Positions 25,005 to 33,680 of a stretch of DNA of 64,000 bases are shown in pieces. Numbering within the stretch: the stretch's first letter is position 1; every line of letters begins with the position of its first letter. A program made the translations under genes and the position numbers. Origin of the DNA: Lichenihabitans sp033947565. GTDB taxonomy: Bacteria; Pseudomonadota; Alphaproteobacteria; Rhizobiales; Beijerinckiaceae. The stretch is from assembly GCF_033947565.1 (NCBI RefSeq), contig NZ_JARPVX010000005.1, forward strand, positions 69,724 through 133,723, given 5' to 3'. Under the pieces are notes generated by a model that saw nothing but the letters and a program-made list of their open reading frames with translations, was not told the origin of the DNA and did not search any database.

Positions 25005-25952
25005 TCAGGTGATGTTGTAAAGGCGACGCGCGTCCGCGTGGGTTGCCAGGGGCCGGCCGACCTCGCGGGCGATCTCCTGGACCTCTCGGAGCAGATCGAG
25101 GTTGGTCGGGTTGCGGTCGGGGTCGTAGAACAGTTCGAGGCCGGTCTTGATGTGGCCGCCGAGTTCGATGGCGCGCCGGATGATCGGCCGCGTGTCGAGG
25201 CTGCCTTCGCCCCAGATCGAGATGAACCAGGGCAGGACGTGCTTGGCCTGCGCGATCATGTCGAGGTAATAATAAAGGCTCTCGAGCGTCGGCTCCATGC
25301 CGCAGGTGCCGATCGGCTTCGTCGAGGTCAGGCCGTATTTGCCGACCAGGTAGAAGTCCCAGTTGGACCCTGGCGTGAACAGGCCCCGGTCGACGTAATG
25401 GCGGGCGACGCGCAGGTGCCCGGGCTCGTAGACACCCCAGATCATGGCGATCTTATTGGCCATGCAGAAGTCGACCTGACCGGCCACCTGCCGGTAGTCC
25501 CAGCCGTAAGGGCGGCCGATGATGTGGCCGCGCTCGTCCTCGTCGACCGCGAACATGTCGATGCCGGTGTCGACCACGGCCACCTGCACGTTGGCGTCCC
25601 GGTTCAGGAAGGGGATGTGTTCGAGCCCGGTCTGCCCCTCGGTGCAGAGCAGGTTGTTGCAGGTGGTCGGGTACCAGATCATGTCGGGGCGCTCCGCCAT
25701 GATGCGGCTCCAGGCCGGCATGTAGTCGTCGGCCGCGGCCTTGCCGCGCAGATCGAAGTCGCTGTTGTGGACGTGGATCGCGGTGGCACCCGCATCCCAG
25801 CAGCGGATCGCGTCTTCGACGATCTCGTCATAGGTGACGGGCGTGTTGGGATTCATGGTTTTGGTGCGGACGCCGTTCTGGTGCGACTCGATCATCACCG
25901 GGCTGTCCCAACCCGGCTTCTGGTCGGCGAAGCGGTCCAATGTCGTGGCCAT
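25005..25952 (-). CDS. beta-keto acid cleavage enzyme (BKACE, DUF849)
   Basis: A 315-residue member of the BKACE family, whose characterised members condense a beta-keto acid with acetyl-CoA to give acetoacetate and a shortened acyl-CoA. The zinc-binding HVH is at 60-62 (GATAIHVHNSD). Other landmarks are GLEHIPFL, DMFAVDEDERGHI and GTCGMEPTLES. The start is the ATG at 25952 with GGAAGGA nine bases upstream. Where most relatives have HVHxRD, this protein reads HVHNSD, so substrate contacts differ. Finding BKACE in a sugar-transporter operon with two sugar-type dehydrogenases is unusual. It suggests a keto sugar acid as substrate, which is inference. Confidence 0.85.
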   Translation of the reverse strand: MATTLDRFADQKPGWDSPVMIESHQNGVRTKTMNPNTPVTYDEIVEDAIRCWDAGATAIHVHNSDFDLRGKAAADDYMPAWSRIMAERPDMIWYPTTCNNLLCTEGQTGLEHIPFLNRDANVQVAVVDTGIDMFAVDEDERGHIIGRPYGWDYRQVAGQVDFCMANKIAMIWGVYEPGHLRVARHYVDRGLFTPGSNWDFYLVGKYGLTSTKPIGTCGMEPTLESLYYYLDMIAQAKHVLPWFISIWGEGSLDTRPIIRRAIELGGHIKTGLELFYDPDRNPTNLDLLREVQEIAREVGRPLATHADARRLYNIT

Positions 25953-26017
25953 GCTGGCGTGTCCTTCCCTGGTTTTTACGATGCCGTGCCCGACGATCGT
26001 CGCAGCGGCCCTGGCGC

Positions 26018-27040
26018 CTACTTGACGATCGCGCCGCGCGATCGGTGGGTGGTCATCACCACGACCGCGATGATGAACACCCCATAGACGAGGCTCTGGG
26101 CCTGCGCCGTGATGCCGATCGTCTGAACCGCGATCGGCACGAAGGCCACCGTCAGGGCGCCGAAGATCACGTTGATCGGGTTCGTCAGGCCACCCGAGAC
26201 CGCGGTGCCGCCCACGAGCGCCGCCGCGATGCCGGGCAGCAGCAGGTCGCTGCCGAGACCACTGGCGGAGGCCGATCCGGCTTGCGCCACGATGCTGACG
26301 CCCGCGAGGCCCCCCGTGAAGCCCGAGATCGCAAAGGCCAACACCTTCAGCCAGCGCGTGCGAATGGCCGAGAAGATCGCCCCGGGCTCGTTCTTGCCCA
26401 TGGCGGTCATGCCCTGGCCAACCCGAGTGAAGCGGAGCAGGGCCCAATACAGGACCGCCACGCCGACGCCGATCCAGAAGGTCAGCGGCAAGGCAAGCAG
26501 CCGGTCCTGGTAGAGCGTCGTGACGATCTCCTGGTTCTGGCTGACGTAGATGGTTTCGGACCCGCTCGTCACCAGCGTCGCGGCATCGAGGATACCCAAG
26601 GTGCCGAGCGTCAACGCGAAGGACGGCACCTGGGCATAGGCCACGATCGCCCCGTTGATGGCCCCGAAGATCGTGACGGCCATCAAGACCGCGATCGGAG
26701 CGCCGATGCCGAGACCGGGCAGGGCAAGCGCCAACAGGATGGCGCCGAGCAGGCTGATCGAGGCATTGGACAGGTCGATCGAGCCAATGTTCAGCACCAT
26801 GGCCTGACCGAGCGCCACGAGCAGGATCGGGGCGGCGGATTCGGCCACGATCGACAGGCCCGTCCCACCCAGGAAGGCGGGATTGCGCACCGACACCATC
26901 AGAAGCACGACCGCGAAAACGATGACCGGGCCGAAGCTTTGCCAGATCGCGGACGGCGTGAGCTTGGTGGCGACCGGGGTGCGGGCGGCGGGACGGGGCA
27001 CGTCGACCGCCTTGGCGGCCTGTCTGGCGGCGTTGCTCAT
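26018..27040 (-). CDS. sugar ABC permease, RbsC/CUT2 family
   Basis: A 340-residue CUT2 permease with the motif NIGSIDLSNASISLLG near residue 85 in place of the usual GGIDLSVG. The second half has GQGMTAMGKNEPGAIFSAI and VGGTAVSGGLTNPINVIFG. The ATG at 27040 overlaps the ATPase stop as ATGA and is preferred over earlier in-frame codons. It is one of two different permeases in this transporter (the other is 28566-29618), so the pore is probably a heterodimer. The BKACE gene follows after 65 bp. Confidence 0.92.
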   Translation of the reverse strand: MSNAARQAAKAVDVPRPAARTPVATKLTPSAIWQSFGPVIVFAVVLLMVSVRNPAFLGGTGLSIVAESAAPILLVALGQAMVLNIGSIDLSNASISLLGAILLALALPGLGIGAPIAVLMAVTIFGAINGAIVAYAQVPSFALTLGTLGILDAATLVTSGSETIYVSQNQEIVTTLYQDRLLALPLTFWIGVGVAVLYWALLRFTRVGQGMTAMGKNEPGAIFSAIRTRWLKVLAFAISGFTGGLAGVSIVAQAGSASASGLGSDLLLPGIAAALVGGTAVSGGLTNPINVIFGALTVAFVPIAVQTIGITAQAQSLVYGVFIIAVVVMTTHRSRGAIVK

Positions 27041-28569
27041 ACCATGGCCTCGAGGATGGTTTCGACCGTCAAGGCGGCAGCCTCCGCCATGTCGTGGCGG
27101 GCCGAAATCTCGCCGTCCCGCATCACGATAATCGTGTCGGCCATCTCCAGGGCTTCCTCGATCGTGTCGGGGATCAGCACCACGGCTGCTCCAGCCGCAC
27201 AGGATTGCCGGATCTGGGCATTGACGGTTTGCGCGGCCCCCGGATCGAGCCCACGCAGGGGGTGATCGAGGAGAAATACCTTCATGGCGGGCGAATTCAG
27301 CCACTTGGCCATGACGACCTTCTGCTGGTTGCCGCCCGAAAACGACCCAAGCGCCAGCGACACCGCATTGGGGTGCACGTCGAGCCGATCGAACCAGGTT
27401 TGGGCCATGCCGTCGCATCGCGCCGGGCTGAGGAATGGCCCCACCGCGGCCTGACCCGGATGCACCAAGGCGATGTTGCGGGCGGCCGAAAAGCCGCCCA
27501 CCATGCCCTCGACCTTGCGTTCGGCCGGGACGTAGGCGAGCCCCGCCTTGACGGCCCGGCTGATCGACCAGCCCGACACGTTGCGGCCACCGACCGCGAT
27601 CTGACCCGAATCGAAGGCCTCGGCGCCGAACAGCCCACGCATCAGCGATCCGCAGCCGGCCCGGTTCGAGCCGACGAGTGCAACGATCTGCCCGGGATGG
27701 GCCTCGAAGGAGACGTCGCGGTAGTGGCCCTTGCGGCAAAGGTCGCGCACCGCGAGGGCGGGCGTCGCATCCGTGGCGATGCGCTTGTTCGAGCGGTGGA
27801 CCACCTGGGCGTCGCGGCCCGCCATCGCGTGGAACAGCTCGTCCTTGCTGACCGCGGCGGTAGCCTTGTTGAGAATGAGCTGCCCGCTCCGCATCACCAC
27901 GACGCGATCGCAAACCCGCAGGATCTCGTCGAGGCGATGCGACACGAAGATGATGCTGGCGAAGGCCTTGAGGTTGCGGATCTCGCGCTCGAGCACCGCC
28001 GTTTCCTCGCGCTCCAGCACAGCGGTCGGCTCGTCGAGGATGATCAGCGGCGTGCCGCCCACCGTCGGATCGATGCAGACCGCGCGGGCGATCTCGACCA
28101 TCTGGCGGTCCACGAACGACAGGTCGCGGATGCGCGCCCTCGGGTTCAGCTTGACGCCGATCTTGTCGAGCGCCGCCTGGGCGTCGCGGTTGACGCGCGA
28201 CCAGCTTTGCAGGCCGAGGCGGCTCATCATGCCGCCATCCGAGCGGTGCTGGTCGATGTTCTCGGCAACCGTCAGGTTGGTGAAGAGCGCCTGCTCCTGG
28301 TGCACCACGCCGACCCCGGCCCGAAAGGCATCCTTGGGGCCACGAAAATTGCAGACCGCGCCATTGATCTCCATGCGGCCCGTATCGGGTGTGACGATGC
28401 CCGACAGGATCTTCAGGAGCGACGACTTGCCGGCGCCGTTCTCGCCCACGAGGCCGACGACCTCGCCGCGCTTGATCTCGAGCGACACCGACCTGATGGC
28501 CGTGACGGGCCCGAACGAACAGGTGATGTCGGTCAGCCTGAGGACCGGAGGCTCGATCGTCGGTGTCAT
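27037..28569 (-). CDS. sugar ABC ATPase, CUT2 family, with degenerate catalytic motifs
   Basis: A 510-residue tandem ATPase of the RbsA family. Domain 1 has a good Walker A (GENGAGKSS, 42-50) and Walker B with Glu180 (IILDEPTA). Its signature reads LSFVDRQ at 150-156, lacking the usual glycine. Domain 2 has the family-style lysine-free loop VGSNRAGCGS and a good signature FSGGNQQK at 410-417. Its Walker B reads LLDHPLRGLDPGA, so the catalytic glutamate is His436. The H-loop region of domain 2 is PDTIEEA. The protein may have only one hydrolytic site, or none at normal rate. It is flanked by two permeases with 4-bp overlaps on both sides. The other CUT2 ATPases in this window keep DEP. Confidence 0.9.
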   Translation of the reverse strand: MTPTIEPPVLRLTDITCSFGPVTAIRSVSLEIKRGEVVGLVGENGAGKSSLLKILSGIVTPDTGRMEINGAVCNFRGPKDAFRAGVGVVHQEQALFTNLTVAENIDQHRSDGGMMSRLGLQSWSRVNRDAQAALDKIGVKLNPRARIRDLSFVDRQMVEIARAVCIDPTVGGTPLIILDEPTAVLEREETAVLEREIRNLKAFASIIFVSHRLDEILRVCDRVVVMRSGQLILNKATAAVSKDELFHAMAGRDAQVVHRSNKRIATDATPALAVRDLCRKGHYRDVSFEAHPGQIVALVGSNRAGCGSLMRGLFGAEAFDSGQIAVGGRNVSGWSISRAVKAGLAYVPAERKVEGMVGGFSAARNIALVHPGQAAVGPFLSPARCDGMAQTWFDRLDVHPNAVSLALGSFSGGNQQKVVMAKWLNSPAMKVFLLDHPLRGLDPGAAQTVNAQIRQSCAAGAAVVLIPDTIEEALEMADTIIVMRDGEISARHDMAEAAALTVETILEAMV

Positions 28570-29618
28570 TTCGCAATCCTCAAGCGATCGCGATGCGGCC
28601 AGGCCACGACCACGATGGCGAGCAGCAGGGTCGCCCCGAACACGCCGGACTGGTAGTCCGGGCTGACGCCTGCCAGCACGAGGCCGTTGTTGAGAACGAT
28701 CAACAACAGCACCCCGAGGGCCGAATGAAGCACGCCGCCCTGGCCGCCGCTGAGCGCGGTGCCGCCGATGACGGCCGCCGGGATGACGGTGAACAGTTGT
28801 CCGGCTCCAACGCCCGGAGACCCCGAGCCGAGCTCCATCGTGGCAAGCACACCGGCAAGCCCGTAGAGCAGCCCGGCGAGCCCGAACGCCGCCACCTTGA
28901 TGCGGGCCACAGGAATGCCGTTGACCACCGCCATCGGTTCGTTGTTGCCGATGGCCAGGATGCCGCGGCCGAGATGGGTGAAACCGATCAACAGCACCCC
29001 GGCCGCCACCACGGCGGCCGACAGCCAGAATCCATTGGGCAGCCCCAAGGTCAGCCGCGTCGGCCATTGTGACAGGGCCTCGCTGGTCAGGCTCGGCAGC
29101 AGGTCGTCGCCATACAACATCGTCGCGATGCCGAGGCCGACGTTCCAGGTGCCGAGCGTGACCACGAAGGAGGGAACCCGGAACCGGGTGTAGATGAGGC
29201 CCGTGGCCAGACCGAGCCCGAGCCCGACTCCCAGCGCAACAGGCCAAGCCCAGGCGCCGAGGTCGGTGCCGCCGCGGGCATTCGGTACGAGCAGGATCCA
29301 GGCCATGCCGGCCGCCCCCATGACGCCCTGAACCGATAGGTCGATGGAGCCCATCAGGATCACCAGGGTGGTGCCGACTACGATGATCAGCGGCACGGAG
29401 GCCTGCACCAGCACATTGCGCAGGTTCTCGACACTGGCGAAGCGTGGGTTGAGCAGACTGAACACGATCACGATCACTGCGATCGTCAGCAGCCAGCTGG
29501 CCGGCCCCATCCAATCGCGCAGCGAGAACGACTGTGCGGTCGCGGATGCCCGTGCCTGCCTGGGGGATGTGTTGTCGTTCCGGGCCCGGAGGCGGGAGCC
29601 GTCGGCGGACAGGGCCAT
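28566..29618 (-). CDS. sugar ABC permease, RbsC/CUT2 family
   Basis: A 350-residue permease with a 35-residue polar N-terminal tail before the first membrane segment. It carries ILMGSIDLSVQGVMGAAG near residue 90, GRGILAIGNNEPMAVVNGIPV near 220, and VIGGTALSGGQGGVLHSALG. It is encoded between the binding protein and the ATPase, whose start it overlaps by 4 bp. It forms the membrane pore with the permease at 26018-27040. Confidence 0.92.
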   Translation of the reverse strand: MALSADGSRLRARNDNTSPRQARASATAQSFSLRDWMGPASWLLTIAVIVIVFSLLNPRFASVENLRNVLVQASVPLIIVVGTTLVILMGSIDLSVQGVMGAAGMAWILLVPNARGGTDLGAWAWPVALGVGLGLGLATGLIYTRFRVPSFVVTLGTWNVGLGIATMLYGDDLLPSLTSEALSQWPTRLTLGLPNGFWLSAAVVAAGVLLIGFTHLGRGILAIGNNEPMAVVNGIPVARIKVAAFGLAGLLYGLAGVLATMELGSGSPGVGAGQLFTVIPAAVIGGTALSGGQGGVLHSALGVLLLIVLNNGLVLAGVSPDYQSGVFGATLLLAIVVVAWPHRDRLRIAK

Positions 29619-29658
29619 GGCGCGATCTCGCGGTGGAGGGATGCCGATGTCGTAAGGC

Positions 29659-29691
29659 CGGTCCGGGCGGCACGATGCCTCGCCCGGACCG
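29659..29691. terminator. intercistronic stem-loop after binding-protein gene
   Basis: A perfect 11-bp inverted repeat (CGGTCCGGGCG ... CGCCCGGACCG) with an 11-nt loop lies between the binding-protein gene (ends 29706, minus strand) and its first permease (starts 29618). It is very GC-rich and lacks a T-tract. Function as partial terminator or mRNA 3' stabiliser is inferred from the same arrangement elsewhere in this locus. Confidence 0.6.
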
Positions 29692-29705
29692 CGCGGAAGG
29701 CCGAG

Positions 29706-30866
29706 CTACTTCGGCATCTCCTCGGGACCGGCGCCGATCAGCGTCATCGGTGGCGTGTCCCAGGGGCCCTTCTCGATGAGCTCGTCGACGAATTGGGCGG
29801 CGGCATCGGGCGCGTCGTACTTCAAATATTGCTGGTAGTTGTCGGGCGTGACGCAGCTCAGCTGGAACAGGCTTTCGCGCTTTTCGTGCGGAAGCTCGCT
29901 CGGCTTCACCTTGCCCTCGGCCACCAGATAGGCGGTGTAGAGCCCGACCGCCGAAGCCATGTAGCCCCGGTGGAAGGTTTCACCCACGATGGCATGATCG
30001 CCCCGGCCAGATTTCAGGTCGGCCACGGTCTCGGGATAAAGCCCGTCCGAGGCGAACTTGACCTTGTTGAGCAGGCCGGCGTTCTCGAAAGCCTGCATGG
30101 CGCCGATCTGCATGGCGTCGTCGGCCGCCCAGACGCCGTTGATGTCGCTGCCGTATTTGACGATCAGGTCCTTGGCGTTGCGGTTGGCAACCTGCGGGTC
30201 CCAGTTCGAAGGCCGGGCTTCCAGGATCTTGATGCCGGGGAACTTCTCCTTGATCTGCGCCTGGAAGCCGGCCACGCGGGTCTTGCTGGTGGTGGAATCC
30301 TGCACGCCGGGCAGCATCACGACGTTGCCCTTGCCACCGAGCGCGGCACCGATCGCATCCGCGCCGCAGCGGCCCGACTGCACGCCCGGGATCTTCTGGA
30401 AGGCAACGAAATTGTCGCCGACGTTCCAGGGCTTGTAGTCCGTCGGGCTGTTCCACCAGATCGTGACGTAGCCGCCAGCCTTCTTGACCGCATCGACGAT
30501 GGTCGGCGCGTCGGAGCTCGCCACCGTATTGACGAACATCAGCACGGTCTTGCCACCCGCCAGGATCGCCTGGATCTTGGAGATCTCGGTCTGCGACGAG
30601 CCGTTCGAATTGACGATCTCGAGCGGAATACCGAGCTTTTTCGAAAGCGCCTGGGCGCCGGCGATGTTGGCGATCATGTAGGGATTGGTGGTGTTGATCA
30701 CCGAAGCGACCAGAACCAGGTTCTCCTTCGGCACTGGCGGCTTCGATTGCGCCATGGCTGCAGCCGGTATTCCGAAGGCCGATGCCGCCAGGACTGCCGC
30801 CCTCAGCCGGCGCGACATCCGCTTTGCCGACACCGCATGCGTTGAATCTCGAGACTGCGCCTTCAT
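29706..30866 (-). CDS. periplasmic sugar-binding protein, RbsB/CUT2 family
   Basis: A 386-residue type I binding protein. The leader is long and basic (Arg19-Arg20-Leu-Arg), then AAVLAASAFGIPAAAMAQS with likely cleavage near residue 40. The mature protein opens LVLVASVINTTNPYMIANIAGAQAL. It has GGKTVLMFVNTVASSDAP, PGVQSGRCGADAIGAAL and VWAADDAMQIGAMQAFENAGL, the last being the hinge-side ligand contact of this fold. It is the first gene of the second transporter operon and is followed by a strong hairpin. It would bind an aldose, polyol or sugar acid; the catabolic genes downstream favour a sugar acid. Confidence 0.92.
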   Translation of the reverse strand: MKAQSRDSTHAVSAKRMSRRLRAAVLAASAFGIPAAAMAQSKPPVPKENLVLVASVINTTNPYMIANIAGAQALSKKLGIPLEIVNSNGSSQTEISKIQAILAGGKTVLMFVNTVASSDAPTIVDAVKKAGGYVTIWWNSPTDYKPWNVGDNFVAFQKIPGVQSGRCGADAIGAALGGKGNVVMLPGVQDSTTSKTRVAGFQAQIKEKFPGIKILEARPSNWDPQVANRNAKDLIVKYGSDINGVWAADDAMQIGAMQAFENAGLLNKVKFASDGLYPETVADLKSGRGDHAIVGETFHRGYMASAVGLYTAYLVAEGKVKPSELPHEKRESLFQLSCVTPDNYQQYLKYDAPDAAAQFVDELIEKGPWDTPPMTLIGAGPEEMPK

Positions 30867-31006
30867 GGTGGTTTCCTCACATCCCTGAATACTTGTTTTT
30901 TGTTAGGGCTCGTCACTGCCGATCGGACGTTGCCGATCTGCATTCATCACCGCCGGAAACTCGTTAGTCGACAAGTCACCCCTCGCGGCGGCGACATCAA
31001 CTTCGA

Positions 31007-32473
31007 CTAATGGTCGAGGTGTCGCATCACGTCCTTGATCAACGGCCATACACGCGCCGCCGAGGTATGATCCAAACTCTCCTTCGGCGAATGCAGGTCG
31101 TATAGGTTCGTCCCGATGCCGACGGTATCGAGACCGGCGATGCGCTGAGTGAACATGCCGAGTTCGAGGCTGCACACCGACACCAGGACATCCGGGGCCC
31201 GGCCCATGACGCGCTGGTAGCTGGCTTTCGCCACTTTTAGCATGGGCGAGTCCGGGTTCCAGGGGAATTCCGGCGCGTCGAGGCCGATCTGCTCGGCCCG
31301 GACGCCGTCGCCGGCCATGTCGGCGAGAAGCATGAACTGATCGAGCACGGCGTGTTTGCGCGACGTCACGGCGCTGGTGATCGTGCAGGTGATCTCGACG
31401 CCGCGACCGGTCGTCACCATCAGCCCGATGTTGTTCGAGGTTTCCCAATTGCCCGGGACTTCGAGGTTTTGCGTCTGGATGCCATTCGGCAACAGCGCGA
31501 TGGTCTGGATCAGGTTGGCGGTGGCGCTCGCCGAGAACACACGGTCGACGGCGGTGTCGGGCCGCGTCGTCCCGATCTGCAGCAAAGGGTCGGCGCGATG
31601 GAACTCGCGCTTCAGCGCATCGGCCAGCGCCGTTACGGCGGCCTCGATGGCGTCGACCTGGTCGGCACGAACCCAGAGAAGCGTCGCGCCCTCAGCCGGA
31701 ATGACGTTGTTCTGCACGCCCCCCGAGACCGACGCCACCTGCACGTCACCGGTCTGTATGGCTTTGCGCAGCAGGCGACCCAGCACCACGATGGCATTGG
31801 CACGCCCGAGATGGATGTCGAATTCGCAATGGCCGCCGAGAAGCCCGCGGACCTCGACGAGCAACGGCAAGCGATCCGGAGCGGGGGCCTGCCATGCCGC
31901 ATCGATGTCGATGCGGCATGATACGTCACCCGAACAGCCGGCCAGCAGCTGCCTTTCGTCGATCCAGTTGAAATCGATCATGCGCTTGCCGGACAGCAGG
32001 CTCTGATCGACGCCATCGCCGCCGACCTTGCCCATCTCCTCCATGGCGGTCATCACGCATTCCAGCGGCGGATGCGGGATGTCCTTGGAGTCGAGCAGCG
32101 TCAGCATATAGGCGATGCCAAGCCCGTTATCGGCCCCGAGCGTCGTGCCGGCAGCCCGGATGCGATCGCCATCCACCTCGAGTTTGACGCCGCCGGCGGC
32201 AAAATCATGCGAAACGCCATCGCCGACCTTGCACACCATATCGAGATGGCCGTGCAGGATCACGACCGGCGCGTTCTCGAATCCGGGTGTGCCAGGCTTC
32301 TTGACGATGATGTTCTCAAGCGCATCGCGATGATGCTCAAGCCCACGCTCGGCAGCGAAATCGGCGATGTAGTCGGTGGCCTGCTTCTCGAAGCGCGAGC
32401 ACCGATGTTTGCTGCTGAGTTCCTCGAAGAAATACATGACATCGAGCGGCTCAATCTTCGCGAGCGTCCGCAT
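31007..32473 (-). CDS. pepD: aminoacyl-histidine (beta-Ala-His) dipeptidase
   Basis: A 488-residue M20 metallopeptidase of the PepD type, close to the 485 residues of the E. coli enzyme. It hydrolyses dipeptides such as carnosine in the cytoplasm. Metal ligands are visible: His76 and Asp78 in HGHLDMVCK, bridging Asp115 in LGADNGLG, and the catalytic/ligand pair Glu145-Glu146 in EEMGKVGG. It lies between two sugar transporter operons on the same strand but has its own upstream region of 359 bp. It probably is not part of either operon. A 28-bp near-perfect palindrome lies within its coding sequence (31893-31920). Confidence 0.92.
   Translation of the reverse strand: MRTLAKIEPLDVMYFFEELSSKHRCSRFEKQATDYIADFAAERGLEHHRDALENIIVKKPGTPGFENAPVVILHGHLDMVCKVGDGVSHDFAAGGVKLEVDGDRIRAAGTTLGADNGLGIAYMLTLLDSKDIPHPPLECVMTAMEEMGKVGGDGVDQSLLSGKRMIDFNWIDERQLLAGCSGDVSCRIDIDAAWQAPAPDRLPLLVEVRGLLGGHCEFDIHLGRANAIVVLGRLLRKAIQTGDVQVASVSGGVQNNVIPAEGATLLWVRADQVDAIEAAVTALADALKREFHRADPLLQIGTTRPDTAVDRVFSASATANLIQTIALLPNGIQTQNLEVPGNWETSNNIGLMVTTGRGVEITCTITSAVTSRKHAVLDQFMLLADMAGDGVRAEQIGLDAPEFPWNPDSPMLKVAKASYQRVMGRAPDVLVSVCSLELGMFTQRIAGLDTVGIGTNLYDLHSPKESLDHTSAARVWPLIKDVMRHLDH
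31893..31920. repeat. 13-bp perfect inverted repeat inside pepD
   Basis: CATGCCGCATCGA and its exact reverse complement are separated by only two bases (TG), making a 28-bp near-palindrome within the coding sequence. As RNA it could form a long hairpin only with the innermost pairs open. It encodes ordinary-looking residues around SCRIDIDAAW. It could be a protein-binding site, a cruciform, or chance. Confidence 0.8.
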
Positions 32474-32832
32474 TGCCCATCTCCCAGAGCTGTTTTTTTC
32501 TATCGGCTAGTAGCTTTAGTTTAGATGGACAGTAATCCCATAGGTGACGGCCAAGTCGTTCCTCTCGCAGAAGCGAGCAAACACCTGTATCCCGTCCCAT
32601 TGGTGGGACCATGCCATAAATCTGAGTTCCGAATTCCATCCCCGCCAGATCGCTGCTTCGCAGTCTCGCATCCTGAAAAGGATGCATCCGGCCTATAAGC
32701 CGCTACATTAGGTGCAAAAATTCACGCGTCAAGCGTTTGCTTCAATGTTTCCGAATCCCGCTTAGATCGTTTCGGAAGCGGGGGCCTCAACCCCAACCTT
32801 GGTTGAGCCCTAGGGCCGACAGCGAGGGTCGG
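32474..32832. other. gene-poor interval upstream of pepD
   Basis: The 359 bp between pepD and the PhyH gene have lower GC than the surroundings near 32495-32530 (a T7 run and TAGTAGCTTTAGTTTAGATGG), which is the likely pepD promoter zone. A 78-codon frame at 32451-32687 exists on the minus strand but has no coding-like bias or recognisable domain. The PhyH-side end holds a stem-loop listed separately. Confidence 0.5.
32783..32811 (-). terminator. stem-loop downstream of PhyH gene
   Basis: Read on the minus strand, GGGCTCAACC and GGTTGAGGCCC pair around the 8-nt loop AAGGTTGG, with one bulge. The core of the stem is CTCAACC/GGTTGAG. It begins 22 bp after the PhyH stop and would end the YtfQRT-like operon. 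There is no U-tract. Confidence 0.5.
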
Positions 32833-33654
32833 TTATTCCGCGCCCATCACCAAGCCTTCGATGTCGTGCTTCTGCATGATCGGCACGAGCTCATCCACGA
32901 CCCTGCAGGTGAGATGATCCTTCACGCTCTGGGGCAGGGCGGCAAAATAATCCGGCGTCACCATCATGTCGTGCAGGGCCGCGTGACCGGCGCCGGGGGC
33001 ATCGACGCCCAGCACCAGAACCGGCCGGGCGATCGGCGACGCATGGGCGGTGCCGCGGTGCATGGTCAGCGCGGATCGACAGGAGATGTCGCCCATCTGC
33101 GGAAACTTGCGCGTGGCGCGCTCTTCGAAGCGGTTCCAGAGTGCCCGGTCGGGAAACATCTCGTGGTTCCAATCGCGGCCGTCGTCCCATTGGGTGCCGG
33201 GCGCCACCTCGAACGGTCCCATGTCGGGCGTCACGTCGACGCCCGTCAGGTTGAAGGCCAGCGACGTGATGCGACGGTCGCGCCAGGACTCGGCAGGCGA
33301 CGGGAAATCGCGATGCCAGGGCTGGTTCTTGGCACCCTGGAACGGCGTGTCGAAGCCGACCTCGACGATCTGGTAATCAGGACCGAGCACATGCGCGCAG
33401 ATCGCCGTGACCCAAGGGTGCGTCGCGAGGTCGACGAAGCCGGAGAGATCCTGCGGGTGGATCTCGACGTACCAACGACGGGGGCCCCGACTGACGGCGC
33501 CGCCCGAGCGCTGAATGGCGCTCCAGAAGGCCGAGGTGATGTCCTCGCGCATCCGTTCCGCCCAATCGCGCGAGAAGGCGCCCTTGCGGCCTACGACACC
33601 ATCACGCTCGAGGGTCGCAACGTCGGCCGCGATATCGATCGTCGCTTCGGTCAT
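32833..33654 (-). CDS. phytanoyl-CoA dioxygenase (PhyH) family protein
   Basis: A 273-residue Fe(II)/2-oxoglutarate-type oxygenase. The iron-binding HxD is HRD in NQPWHRDFPSPAES near residue 118. A distal His is in LTMHRGTAHASP near residue 205, followed by an Arg for 2-oxoglutarate. The ATG at 33654 has GGAGG six bases upstream, and the gene follows the second permease after 26 bp. Members hydroxylate or halogenate lipids and small molecules. Here, as the last gene of a galactofuranose-type transporter operon, it may oxidise the imported molecule. No such pairing is known to me. Confidence 0.87.
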   Translation of the reverse strand: MTEATIDIAADVATLERDGVVGRKGAFSRDWAERMREDITSAFWSAIQRSGGAVSRGPRRWYVEIHPQDLSGFVDLATHPWVTAICAHVLGPDYQIVEVGFDTPFQGAKNQPWHRDFPSPAESWRDRRITSLAFNLTGVDVTPDMGPFEVAPGTQWDDGRDWNHEMFPDRALWNRFEERATRKFPQMGDISCRSALTMHRGTAHASPIARPVLVLGVDAPGAGHAALHDMMVTPDYFAALPQSVKDHLTCRVVDELVPIMQKHDIEGLVMGAE

Positions 33655-33680
33655 GCCGTCCTCCGGATGGGTGGTGCGAG

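Noticed and set aside
22995..26087. A 1030-codon plus-strand open frame
   Set aside because: It is antisense to the Gfo/Idh, SDR and BKACE genes, which have clear catalytic motifs. Long antisense frames are expected at this GC content.
32451..32687. A 78-codon minus-strand frame upstream of pepD
   Set aside because: No coding bias, no family and it overlaps the likely pepD promoter.
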